Below are positions 1 to 10,108 of a stretch of 64,000 nt of DNA, one piece after another (position 1 is the stretch's first letter; each line of letters begins with the position of its first letter). Made by a program: the position numbers and the translations under genes. Source of the stretch: Candidatus Altimarinota bacterium (GTDB lineage: Bacteria > Patescibacteriota > Gracilibacteria > BD1-5 > UBA2023); the NCBI GenBank assembly GCA_028689205.1, contig JAQTWP010000001.1, positions 210,018 to 274,017 on the forward strand, read 5' to 3'. Under the pieces are notes generated by a model. The model was given only the letters and a program-made list of their open reading frames with translations, made no database searches and was not told the origin of the DNA.

Positions 1-1547
1 CATATATTGAACTTAGTTTCATCTAGTTTGATTTCTATATCTGGTTTTATTCATACTCAATCAATTCATGTCTTTGTTTTACCTGTGAACCATTTTGCAA
101 CTGTGTATTTGAAGCTTGATCAATCAGAATAATTATCAAGAGATTGAACTGATCATTTACCATAAGAGGTTTCTCAGATTATTCTAACTGTATTTCATAG
201 ATAATCTCTAATTGTTCATGCCATAATTTCTGATGCTGAGGCGCTTCATTTATTAACAAGTATAACTACATTTTTTCATACAAAAGTAAATGAGTCCATT
301 CAGGTAGAATTCATATCAGTTGAAAAATCCTTATATTTTATATTAACTACACTTTCTCATTTTGGTACGAAAAAATTAAGTATTGAAGCAACTTCATCAA
401 GACTTCAACCTGGATCATTTCTTAGGTCAATTATGGTTTTACCATTAGGATTATTTTTTATAATATCTCATACAGCTCAAGAGAATGCTTTAGCTGTACC
501 TACTCAGAAAGTTGTAATTTTTATGTAATTATCTCAATTATTAAGTTTAGAACTTTCTACGTATTTGATTATTATTTTTTGTCTTGTCACCATTATCTCA
601 ATATTTTTTCAATCTCTTAAAACTGTAAGTTTTACTTGGGTTCAAGCTGGTCATTTGATTTTATTAACTGCTTCTTGTAGCGTAACTTGATCAGTCACTT
701 CAAAACTATCAATCTTAATGATTTGGTCTCAAGATTTAAGTCATGCTTTTTCTGCTGGCGAACCAGGTAATGGGGAGATTATTTTCATAATTCCTGGCTT
801 ATCCATTTCTACATTAGCACCAATTCATTCGAATTCTCATGACAATTGATCATTAAAGCTTTTCGCATCAATAGGTGGAAAATATGTAGTATATTTATCT
901 CAAGTACCTTCAGTCATTCATTTTATTGCAGAGCGGATTAACTCTTCGTCATTTAATTTATTGCTGTCGTAATGTTGATTTTTTAATTTGTAATAAACAT
1001 CATTTAGAATTGGGAAATTGCTAATTTTTTCAATTTCATAATTTTCTTGAATGTTAGTAGGACTTTCTTCTTCTAAAGAATAATTCTTAATTTCATCCAT
1101 TGCCTGAAGAAAATAAGAAAGTTTTAAAGGTGTGTTTTTGGAATATATTAAATCAAGGTCAAAATTATCTTTAACCATTTTTGCAAATAAATCTTGAGAA
1201 GCTAATTTATCAAGATTCAAATTCATTGATTTATTATTAATTAAATCAAGATATACTCATTTTTGAAGAGCTGTATATATTTGTGTACCAGCAATTACAT
1301 CATAAAATTTTAAATCTATATATTTATACGATTCGGGTATTCATTCTCAAATTGAATTAAAATAGAAAATAAATAATCATTTTACCGTAAGAGATTTTGC
1401 TTTTTGAATATCTGAGAAATTTTGGTTTTCCAAATATGAATCGCTAATTTCTGTAGCTTTTGTAATATATAGATTAGAAAAGAAACTAAAAATCAAAACT
1501 AGACTAATAATAATTGATTTTATATTTTTCATATATTTATTTTTCAT
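1..1547 (-). CDS. S41 C-terminal processing peptidase (Ctp/Prc family), partial
   Basis: Exported serine protease that trims or degrades envelope proteins from their C-termini. A hydrophobic N-terminal segment (about residues 10-27) directs export. A helical region follows, then a PDZ domain at about 230-310 (ISPLPGSPAEKAGLKSGDQI) and the S41 core. The catalytic serine lies in NKGSASASEIMAG (about 434) and the lysine in GETSYGKGSVQ (about 460). The reading frame is still open at the left edge, so the C-terminus is missing. ATG codons at 1547 and 1532 are both possible; I used the first. Many glycines, including ones in the PDZ and active-site loops, are TGA. A small membrane gene lies just upstream on the same strand. 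Confidence 0.9.
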
Positions 1548-1567
1548 TTGATTATTTTATTAATAAA

Positions 1568-1837
1568 TTAATTTTCGGGAATATATTTTTGTTCTAGCGT
1601 ATTATAATCTCCATTGCTTTTATCAGAAAAATCAATAATTCACATTGGATAGGCTACACTTAAAAATATAAATAACATTCATATTAATGTAATTACAACT
1701 ACAGTTCATCAATTACCTAAATATCTTTCTGCCCACGCAAACCTTCAAGTCCATTCATAAATCATTTTTCTATACTTCAATGTTCATATTCAAGCTAAGA
1801 GAAAAAGTATTCAATAAAATATTTTTATAAATATCAT
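1568..1837 (-). CDS. Small two-helix membrane protein, unknown function
   Basis: 89-residue protein with a hydrophobic N-terminal stretch (MIFIKIFYGILFLLAGIG), a charged middle (KYRKMIYEWTGRFAWAERY), a second membrane segment (TVVVITLIGMLFIFLSVAY) and a polar tail. I do not recognise the family. It ends 21 bases before the S41 protease start and may be co-transcribed with it. An internal ATG at about residue 26 could give a shorter single-helix product. Confidence 0.6.
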
Positions 1838-1908
1838 AGTAAAAATTGTTTTACAATTAAAACTTTTTTATTATATTGTCTGCACTTTCAAAAGCAAATT
1901 TATTTACT

Positions 1909-2070
1909 TCGGGATTCGCCAAGTGGTAAGGCAAGGACTCTGAAGTCCGTTATTGTAGGCGACAATGATACAGCTAATTATGAATTTATTCGGGATTCGC
2001 CAAGTGGTAAGGCAAGGACTCTGAAGTCCGTTATTGTAGGCGACAATGATACAGCTAATTATGAATTTAT
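1909..2070 (+). repeat. Two identical 81-bp degenerate copies of the tRNA-Gln 5' half
   Basis: Two perfect 81-bp tandem units (1909-1989, 1990-2070) abut the intact tRNA-Gln. Each begins with the same acceptor 5' strand, D-arm and anticodon region as the real tRNA (TCGGGATTCGCCAAGTGG onward, with CTCTGAA in the loop). The anticodon stem is altered by an extra G. From the variable region on the sequence diverges, so the T-arm lacks the TTCGAAT loop and there is no matching acceptor 3' strand. They look like tRNA-derived remnants rather than working tRNAs. Confidence 0.75.
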
Positions 2071-2144
2071 TCGGGATTCGCCAAGTGGTAAGGCAGTGGA
2101 CTCTGAATCCGCTATCGTAGGTTCGAATCCTACATCCCGAACCA
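2071..2144 (+). tRNA. tRNA-Gln (anticodon CTG)
   Basis: Full cloverleaf. The 7-bp acceptor is TCGGGAT with ATCCCGA. The D-arm is followed by anticodon stem GTGGA/TCCGC with loop CTCTGAA, giving anticodon CTG. The T-arm is GTAGG-TTCGAAT-CCTAC, the discriminator is A, and CCA is encoded at 2142-2144. It decodes CAG glutamine codons. It sits directly after two degenerate copies of its own 5' half and upstream of a stray copy of its 3' end. Confidence 0.93.
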
Positions 2145-2296
2145 TAAAACAATTAGAAAATTAAAAGTATAAATAAATAATTGCTGTCCAAGAATTAAAA
2201 ATAGGATTCGAATAAGAGGGTAAAATTTTTGAAAAAAATTTTAGAAAGACAACAATTTGTCTTTTGACCCCGTAGCCGGCTCCGGCGCTTGAGGAC

Positions 2297-2317
2297 CGAA
2301 TCCTACATCCCGAACCA
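2297..2317 (+). repeat. Stray 3'-end copy of tRNA-Gln, including CCA
   Basis: A 21-bp exact copy of the last part of the tRNA-Gln (T-arm 3' half, acceptor 3' strand, discriminator and CCA; matches 2124-2144). It lies about 170 bp downstream of the real gene. It is preceded by a GC-rich patch (about 2260-2294) that stands out from the AT-rich background. It resembles an attachment-site scar or the end of a deleted tandem tRNA copy. Confidence 0.7.
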
Positions 2318-2330
2318 AAAAACTAATTAA

Positions 2331-2358
2331 AAATACTCTCAGCACTGAGAGTATTTTT
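2331..2358. terminator. Bidirectional intrinsic terminator
   Basis: Perfect 12-bp stem AAATACTCTCAG / CTGAGAGTATTT with a CA loop and a T-run on both strands. It closes the tRNA-Gln unit on the plus strand and the FecR-like gene on the minus strand. Confidence 0.85.
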
Positions 2359-2363
2359 GTATG

Positions 2364-4457
2364 TTATTTTTTCCAATTAGTAAAAATTGTTTTCAAATCA
2401 ATTTCGTAAGTTCATACTTTAGAATTATCTACCCATTTCACAATACTATGAACTTCCATTCAAGATGCCGTTTCTGGATCCGTTGTTCATATATAACTAA
2501 TTTTTATTTCTCTAGTGAATATTGAAAGACATCAAGTACTAGTATTAGTTGTACATTTGTTAACTGAACCGGTTTGGATAATTAATCAATCAGAATCATA
2601 AGAAACAGGGAATTGTGTTAGTCCTCAGGTATATGTTGAACTAGGATTACTTACTCAACTCAATGTCCATAGAGATCCACTTTGAATTAATATATATGAT
2701 CAGCTAGAAAATCTTTTAGTTGGTATAGTTATAGCATTTCCAATACAACCATCATCATAATTTTTTGTATTCCAGCAATTCTGGTAATCACTTGAGAATT
2801 TAATCCAATTAGTATCTCTGATATTTCCTACGGCCTCAATTCACTCTCTTGCAATATTAATTGCTTTAATTCTGTTTTCGGTTGTATTTGCTAATTTTTG
2901 TCATGAATTAAGCATTCAGTAAGCTCAGACTATTCATATAGAAAGAATAACTATTACGACAATAACTTCAATTATTGAACTCCCTTTGTATTTTGACATA
3001 TATTATCAGTTATTAGATACTCAAGTTCATATATTAGTATTTCATGTAGAAGTATCAATTCATTCTGTTTGTTCTACTGTAGCTGTTTCTTTTACTATTG
3101 TAAATAGGCTTGTATATAGTAGTTCATCATCTTTTCAATAATATTTGATAGTATATAGGTTAATTCAATCATTCATTGTACCATAGTCCTTATTAGCAAA
3201 ATAATACCAGTTAGAATTGAATTGAGGGAATTTAGTTAATCTAAAATCATTAATTGTTATGAATTTTACAATTCATTTATTAATATTACCGGCAATTTTT
3301 ACAATATTTTCAGTCGTTTTAAAAGGGTTTCATATTGGCTCAATTATACGAAAATCTTTTGATGATATTGGATAAGTTGTAACTGTTGGTTTTTGAAGTT
3401 CATCTTTTGATTTTTCTTTTGAAGATGTATATACAGTAAGTACTCATTTTGAAAGTACATTATTGTCGCTATCATAAGCCTTATATACAATGTTGTTAAT
3501 TGAGCTATTAAGTTCAAAGTCTTTTGCTACAAAAGTTTTTTCTTCTTTATTTATACTTGCTTCTTTATCATTTAGAGTTACTTTTTCAACTTTTGAAGAA
3601 ACTATGGATCATTCAATATTCAAAATATTACTTTCAATAGTAGCTTCGTCTTCTGGATAATTAATTATAATTGATTTACTTGATTTATTTTGACTAGTTC
3701 AACTTCAATTTAATTCTCATGTTCAGCTATTATCAGAAGATGGATTATTAAGGTAATTAGTTCAGTTGTGTTTTATAAAAAAATCTCAAGTTTTATAATA
3801 ATCGTCTATAGGTTCAATTTTGTCTTCTGCTTTTAGATTAGAATCTGTCATATCTGCATTAAGTATGGTGATTTTTTGTCAAACTCATACAATTATTGAT
3901 TTTTCAGTCTTTTTTCATGTATTAAGGGTTAAATTAACTTCTCATTTAAGAACATATACAGAAGAAGAATTAGTATATTGCGTAAAAGAATATACTCAAT
4001 TATTAGCAGAAATAGTGAAATTTTTCAGGTCAAATTTTATTGGACCGTTTCATTCTACCCATATATCTCAATTACTTATAGAAAAATTTTCTTCACTACC
4101 AACTCTTCAGTTGTATTTAATTTCTCCTAGTTTATTTAGATAAATTTTTGATGTATTTCATTCAAGTGTAATTTTTGCTTCTCAAGAAACTACAGCAACT
4201 TTATAATCTGTAGGATATAATTTTTCTATTCAAGTAATTCTTGTTGGACTAGAATTCTCTCTTAAATATATATCAATTTCTGATTGCTCTTGTGAAGGTT
4301 CTACATTAACAAAACCATCATTAAGATTTTTATTGGTTTCAGTAGTTCCTCCAAAAAATGCTCTTATAATAAGTATTACTACAATTAGTGCTATTATTAA
4401 AGGAAGCGCTAATCCTGATAAATTTGATTTTTTTTGATTAGGTTGAATTCTTGACAT
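2364..4457 (-). CDS. FecR-like domain surface protein
   Basis: 697-residue membrane-anchored protein. A short basic N-terminus (MSRIQPNQKKS) precedes one transmembrane helix (LALPLIIALIVVILIIRAF). Outside lies a FecR-type beta domain at about residues 70-210, recognisable from GDIWVEGNGPIKFDL, a VYSFTQYTNSSSVYVLKGEV strand pattern and GQKITI. The rest is Ser/Thr/Asn-rich beta sequence that looks extracellular. In known systems FecR domains are anti-sigma or structural periplasmic modules; no sigma factor is nearby, so a structural surface role is more likely. TGA is used for many glycines. The frame runs unbroken from 4457 to TAA at 2364. Confidence 0.7.
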
Positions 4458-4497
4458 AAATATTAATTTTAGTTAATTATTAATATGATTAATATAC

Positions 4498-4527
4498 AAA
4501 AAAACCTCGATTAATCAAGGTTTTTTT
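4498..4527. terminator. Intrinsic terminator
   Basis: AAAACCTcGA-TTAA-TCaAGGTTTT hairpin (one mismatch) with T-runs on both strands. It separates the 175-residue gene from the FecR-like gene on the minus strand. Confidence 0.75.
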
Positions 4528-4538
4528 GTTGAAATTTA

Positions 4539-5066
4539 TTATTTGGGAATTATTGATTCCACTGCTGCGTATGTTGCTTCTTTTCAGGCAGGAATTTTGA
4601 TTGATACTTTATCACCAATCTCTCACTTAATATAAGTAACAGCCGCAAGTAGTACATTATAAGTCTTACCATCCGAAATTACTTGGAATTTATCTCATGT
4701 TTTAGTTAGAAGTCCTACTTTGGTTTCTGCTTCGATTTCTTCAATTATTTTGTATAATATTTTACCGTCTGGTTTGATAATTGCTTTTACTTTGCTTCAT
4801 TGTACTAATCTTGATTTTGATGCGTAATTCTGAGGAACTGGATAAATATTAGAATCTGCTCATAGCATAGATTCTCAAGTAAAAACTCATTCTACTATTT
4901 TATCTTCTCAGCTATCATATGCGTGTAAATCTCAAGTATCTAATTCGATATCTTTTTTTAAATCCTTACTATCAATCATAGTGGCAAGAATTTTTTTGGC
5001 TGATTGTATTGATTTTTCTGCTGTAAGGATAAAATCTTTTATCGCAACTAATTTTTTATCACTCAT
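4539..5066 (-). CDS. Conserved hypothetical protein, 175 aa
   Basis: Soluble acidic protein starting MSDKKLVAIKDFILTAEKS. The N-terminal 40 residues look helical. The remainder reads as a small beta-barrel-like domain with repeated short strands (GKILYKIIEEIEAETKVGLL, GDKFQVISDGKTYNVLLAAV). No signal peptide and no motif I recognise. It has its own terminator downstream and a 110-bp gap to the prepilin peptidase upstream, so it is probably transcribed alone. I do not assign a function. Confidence 0.65.
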
Positions 5067-5175
5067 TTTATTTGTATTTAAGTATTAAATTTATTTTTAT
5101 ATTTTTTTAATTCCTTCTTATTTTATTTAAATTCTTCTAAACTTCAAGAAAACTTCTATAGATTATTTTTATAGT

Positions 5176-6177
5176 TTATACATAATACATAAAAATCAAA
5201 TTAATTATTTTATCATAGTACATTAAAGACAATAATAATCATACTCCAAGAAATGGTCAAAATGCTATATAGGCATTTCTTTGTTTTTTTACTGCTAATA
5301 TATAAATTCATACAATGGCTCCAATTAGGTAACCAATTGCAAGTCATAATACAGCAAGCTTAAATCCTCAAACGAATCACATGAATACTGCAATCCATAA
5401 ATCTCAATGTCACATTCATGTGTAAATAAATTCCTCTTCATTTGTTTCTTCTAATTCACTTTCTTTATCTGAATTAAAAAAAACAGAAAAAATCATATAA
5501 AAAGGTAGAGTGAAATATTCAATTGCTTGAACTAAAATAATATTATATTTTTTCTTTTTAATAGCATAATACATTCCTGGAAAAAATATTTGAATATAAA
5601 AAAAACTATATATAAATGTTGCTCAAAGTAGGGAATTGATTATTGGTTTTGAATAAAAAGAGTTCTCAAATGATTTAAAATAAGAGAAAAAATACTCAGA
5701 ATTAATAGAAAAAATACTACTCAGTAATATAGTTAAAAGTATTAATATTGCTGGTCATAGAATTTCAGTTGGAATTAATTGATAAAGTATATCATAAAAA
5801 CTGAATACAACCACTACAAAACCTATATATAAAAAGAATGTTAATCTTATTAATTCTTGTATATTTCATCCTATAATTAATTGATAATCAACCAAATTCA
5901 ATCATATTAAAAAAAATACAATTCACATTACAATTTCAAGTATTGGGTATAATATTGAGACTGATGATTTACAATATCTACATTTTCATCCTAGGAATAT
6001 ATATGAAAAAATTGGGAATAAATCTAGAGCTCATAATATATGATTGCAATTAGTACAATGACTTCTTCATGTCATTATTCATCATTCCTTGTTATAGAAT
6101 CTATGAATTAAAACTGAGGCAAAACTTCAGAAAACTGCTCATAATATTGCTAAAATTATTAGAAACGTAATTTGCAT
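5176..6177 (-). CDS. pilD: Prepilin peptidase (A24 family)
   Basis: Membrane aspartic protease that cleaves and N-methylates type IV prepilins. The N-terminal hydrophobic segment carries the family signature GAVFGSFASVLIHRF. Next is the cytoplasmic zinc loop with two CxxC pairs (CTNCNH and CRYC, about residues 42-72). Several transmembrane helices follow. A catalytic-type GMGHGDL motif lies near residue 275. At 333 residues it is longer than typical (about 250-290) because of an extra hydrophilic stretch, DKESELEETNEEEF. It starts 4 bases after recO ends, so it is probably co-transcribed with it. It implies type IV pili or related secretion. Confidence 0.88.
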
Positions 6178-6181
6178 ATTA

Positions 6182-6763
6182 ATTAATATAATAAGTTAAA
6201 GTGTTTGTATTGAATTTTTCAATTTCTTCAAAAATAGAGTTATCAAGTCATTCAATTTTCATAAGCACAGATATTTTGTATATATCAATTACGCCAAATA
6301 TTTTAATAAAATTCTTACTTGAATCTGATATTTCTGGTGTTTTTGCTATTCAAAGAGTTTTCAAAAGTTTTAAAGTAAAAAAAACGCTTGATTTTTTATT
6401 TTCTTCATTTAATTCAAAATACTTTGAACAATCTACATAATTATCAAAAATATTTTCTAGAACCATTCAATTGGGAAGAACTTTTTCTAGATAAAAATTT
6501 ATTTGTAGTATATTATTAATTTCTCTATAACCAAGACTGGCTGTATTTATGATATTTTTCGTTTTAAAAGAATCAATTTTATTTATTCAATTATCTGTTT
6601 TTGATGAGAAATTATAGATATTTCAAATATCTATACTAATTTTACTTTTGCTTTCGGTATGCCAGGCGCTAATTTTTCAGTATTCTTTAGAAAAAACAGA
6701 TATATAATGCTTATTATCTTTTACTTTTATTTTTTTGAGAACAACTCAATCAAAGCTAAACAT
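6182..6763 (-). CDS. recO: DNA repair protein RecO
   Basis: Recombination mediator that loads RecA with RecR and anneals strands. The N-terminal OB-fold is clear (FDGVVLKKIKVKDNKHYISV then FSKEYGKISA). The helical C-terminal domain has the usual FFTLKLLKTLGIAKTPEI stretch. At 193 residues it is shorter than E. coli RecO, and the middle cysteine cluster of many RecO proteins is not evident. ATG overlaps the upstream TAA (TAATG), and the prepilin peptidase follows after 4 bases, so the three genes form an operon. Confidence 0.82.
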
Positions 6764-8670
6764 TATCTAACAACTACTTTATTATCTGATATTTCAAAAT
6801 TAACCAAGTATACTCATGCTTTATTTCATACATATATTGTTCAATCTTTTGGTACAAAAATAGAATTAATTGTTGAGTCAGAAGGTTCTAATTGTCATAC
6901 ATATTTAACTCATTTTACATCTTTGTAGTTCCTTGAATCTGGTTCAAAAATCCAGATTTTATTATCCATAAGTATGTATATATAATTCAAATTAAGTCAT
7001 ACAGTCATTTTTGGAGGTGTATTAGAATTATTTACGTATGTAGTATTTTTTATTCAGTTAATTATTATAGATTTTTTTATATATGAAGGAGATGAAAAGA
7101 ATTTTTCAATTGAAAGATCATTGTTAAGAATATAGAATCATCAATCAATAGCAAAATCATACATCAAAAGGTTTTTAGTGTCTTTGTCATCTATTAATGG
7201 AGATTTAGCAGAAAATCAATTAACTCAAGGTTTATGACGGTATATTTGATTCTTTTTATCGCTTAATAAATATAAATTAGAATTAAATGTCTTGATTCAT
7301 ATAGAATTTTCCCAAGTTTGTTGTCATCCAACGTTAATATATTTGAATGATTGTTTATAGAATTGAAGAATTCTATATGTTTTTGTAAGCAAGAATATAT
7401 TTCATTCAGGCGTTACATCTGCAGATATTATTTCTTCTCAATCAGGATAATTATAAGTTTTTGGTTCTTCTCATTTTATATAAGGTCAAATAAGTGAATT
7501 TTTACCGATAAAATAATATTTTTTACTTACTTCAAAAATTCAAATTAATCCAAAATTAGCATCTTTGAAAGCTATTTCTTGCTTGTCATTTTCTAGATTA
7601 AATGTCTCTATTCAATTACTTTGCTTTTTAAGAAGTGAAATAAAATCCAAAAGTTTATTAACATCATTCAGGAATATATTCTTTCATCTAACTTCAAAAA
7701 TCAAACTTTCAGCTTTTTTTATATTAGCATCAAAAACTTCTTTATTTCATAAATCTTTATTTGATCTGTCTAGAATTAATTTTGCCTCTATAAGTTTGGT
7801 TTTGTATTGTTCTGGTACTGATTTTTGTAATTCATTATTAAGTATTGAACTTATTATTGAATACAGAAATACAGCTGACATAAGAATTCAAACTGACAAA
7901 AATCAAAGATAAACATATTTATTTTTTAAATTGATTTTGTTTTTTAGTTTTGTAACTATAGTATCAACTTTTTCATTTTCAATTAGTTTATCTTTTAGAG
8001 ATAAGAATTTACCTTTTATTAAATCAAAGGCTATATTTTTTGATTCTTCAGTATATTCTGTGGTATTAGAGATTGATATAAGGTTATATTGTTCATTTGT
8101 AGCTTCTTGACTTAGAATTTGTTCAATTATCTCTAGCTTATCAATTTTTTTTGTTCTAATTATTTCAAATATATCATCTTTCGTAATGTAATCTAATAAA
8201 TTAAGATTAGATAAAAAAATCATATCAGATACATTTACATTTCAGCTTGAAATATAAGAAAATTCTAGATTTTTCCCCTGCATTCATTCTGCAATATCAA
8301 TAATTTTTGAGTTTTTTATTAGATATATTGAATAATTACCAAGAATAGAAAAATGCAATACATCTCATTGGATTATTCACAAGAAAATATTTATTGTATC
8401 AAGATTATAATCTTTTGATAAAACCTTTAATTCTTTATTTAGTTTTTCTAGAATTAATGAAAATGAATCGTAAACATCTCCATATTTGTCAATTTTAGTA
8501 ATAAGTAAATCTATTACTAATTTTTCTACAATATCAACTAAATTCCTATCTGTATATGAAATTTGGATTAATCCTTCTAGATTAATATCAAGTGCAATTT
8601 TTTTTGAAGTAACAAAATTAGTTTCTTGGATAATAGGTAAGTTACTCTTCCTTATATTAATATTTAGCAT
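6763..8670 (-). CDS. Membrane protein with phosphatase-like N-domain and repeat C-domain
   Basis: 635-residue protein. The cytoplasmic N-terminal 150 residues resemble a degenerate PP2C-like fold by strand pattern (GDVLHFSILGNYSIYLI, then DMIFLSNLNLLDYI). I do not see a full set of metal-binding aspartates. A charged helical region leads to one transmembrane helix near residue 260 (LGFLSVGILMSAVFLYSII). A coiled-coil-like segment follows, then several beta-rich repeats (KTYRILQFYK, NLYLLSDKK, GFYILNNDLS, GTIYVGNKAGVYLV) suggesting a beta-propeller outside the cell. Such an architecture could couple surface sensing to an inner domain, but that is inference. It overlaps recO by one base. Confidence 0.6.
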
Positions 8671-8700
8671 ATTTTTGATTAGTGCTTTACATTTTTAATA

Positions 8701-8738
8701 GAAAAATACGACTCCATTTCGTAAGTCGTATGTGTTTT
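8701..8738 (-). terminator. Intrinsic terminator
   Basis: On the minus strand an 8-bp stem ATACGACT/AGTCGTAT with a 10-nt loop, followed by T-rich sequence. It lies just after the 126-residue coiled-coil gene. Confidence 0.75.
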
Positions 8739-8751
8739 GTTTTTGTTTTTA

Positions 8752-9132
8752 TTAAAAATCATCTAGCATTTTTAGAACGTCGTCTGCTGATGCTGAATTA
8801 TCATTATCATCTGCTTCTGCTTTTTTAATTTTTTCTCTTGATTCTTTTGTTTGGTATTCTTGCCATTCAATAAGATGTTTTTCATTAAGAGTCTTAATTT
8901 CTTCTTGATATTTAACTTCTAAGTCTTCAAGTTTTCTTCTTTCTGTTTCTAAGATATCAAACAATCTATCAACTTGTTCATCTGTCATAGAAGGAAGTAT
9001 ATCAAACCAATATTGTTTCTCATTGTTATCCATTGATTCTGTATTTAGAACCAGTTTTACTAGTTCTCAATATTGAGCTTGAATTTCGTCCAAAATTTGG
9101 AATGCAAATCAGTCTTTTGTTATTTGTGCCAT
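8752..9132 (-). CDS. Coiled-coil hypothetical protein, 126 aa
   Basis: Starts MAQITKDGFAFQILDEIQAQ; an in-frame TGA at residue 8 breaks it under the standard code. It is almost all helical, with a long charged coiled coil at about residues 55-105 (ERRKLEDLEVKYQEEIKTLN) and a low-complexity acidic tail DDNDNSASADD ending LKMLDDF. No membrane segment or catalytic motif. It ends at its own terminator. Unknown function; possibly a structural or adaptor protein. Confidence 0.7.
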
Positions 9133-9238
9133 TTTTTACGATTTAAAAATAAAATTTTTTGTTTTTTTAAGTAGTTTTTTATTCAACAATGCTGATTATA
9201 TTAGAATTTTCTTTTTTACAAAATTTTTTTCATATATT

Positions 9239-10000
9239 TTACGATAATGTCAAAATTTCATATCAATCTTCAGTTACTGCTATTGTATGCTCGAACTGAG
9301 CTGATAATTTTCAGTCTTGTGTTTTGACTGTCCATTTATCATTTAATACCTTGGTTCTTGGTGTTCAAAGATTAATCATAGGCTCTATTGTAAAAACCAT
9401 TCATGGTACTATTTTAACTCAGCTATTTTTCTGTGATTTGTGATAAATATAAGGTTCTTCGTGGAATCATCTACCAATTCAATGTCCTGTATATTCCAGA
9501 ACTACACTGAATCATTTACTTTCGACGAACTTAGATATTTCATAACCGATATTACCTGTCATATTACCCGGATATACTTGACTTATTCAAATATCTAAAG
9601 CTTTTTGGGTTACATCTATTAGTTTCTGTGCTTGCGGCAATATTTCTCAAACAGTATACATTCTTGAAGTATCTCAAAAATATCAATCTTTATTAACTGT
9701 AATATCCACATTGAGAATATCTCATGTTTTAAGAATTTCACTTTTTGTAGGTATTCAATGACAAATTGTATCATTAAGAGAAATACATGTGAATTTTGGA
9801 TATCAATTATAACCAATGCAAGCTGATTTTCATCACTTAGAGAGTATGAAAGTATTACATATATGATCAAGTTCCTCAGTACTAATTCACTCTTTAATAT
9901 ATTGACCAATCATATCTAACGCAAGAGAAGCTATTCTACCTGCTTCTCTAATTCATTGTATATCTTCCGAAGTTTTTATTATTATTTTATTTTTTGCCAT
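9239..10000 (-). CDS. map: Methionine aminopeptidase type I
   Basis: Removes the initiator methionine from nascent proteins. 253 residues, the normal length for bacterial type I. The five metal ligands appear in order: NVDITV and GDTSRMY (two Asp), TGHGIGRGFHEEP (His), VFTIEPMI (Glu) and QFEHTIAV (Glu). TGA encodes glycines within these conserved blocks, for example in the TGHGIG and QDGKL regions, which supports code 25. It stands apart from its neighbours by about 100 bp on each side. Confidence 0.95.
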
Positions 10001-10108
10001 AGTGAATTATATTTATCTTCTTTGTTAATACTAATGACGTTTTAATAAAATGCAAAATTAGTTATGAAGTTTTAGATTATCTCTTAGTTATAATTATTAG
10101 GAATAAAA

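Noticed and set aside
1904..2152. 82-aa minus-strand ORF with internal repeats
   Set aside because: It is the reverse complement of the tRNA-Gln tandem copies, not a protein gene.
1909..2317. Integrated mobile element bounded by tRNA-derived att sites
   Set aside because: The interval is only about 170-400 bp and holds no integrase or cargo; at most it is a scar.
6178..6240. In-frame fusion of RecO and prepilin peptidase
   Set aside because: A first reading dropped one base; the correct frame gives a RecO stop at 6182 and a separate peptidase start at 6177.
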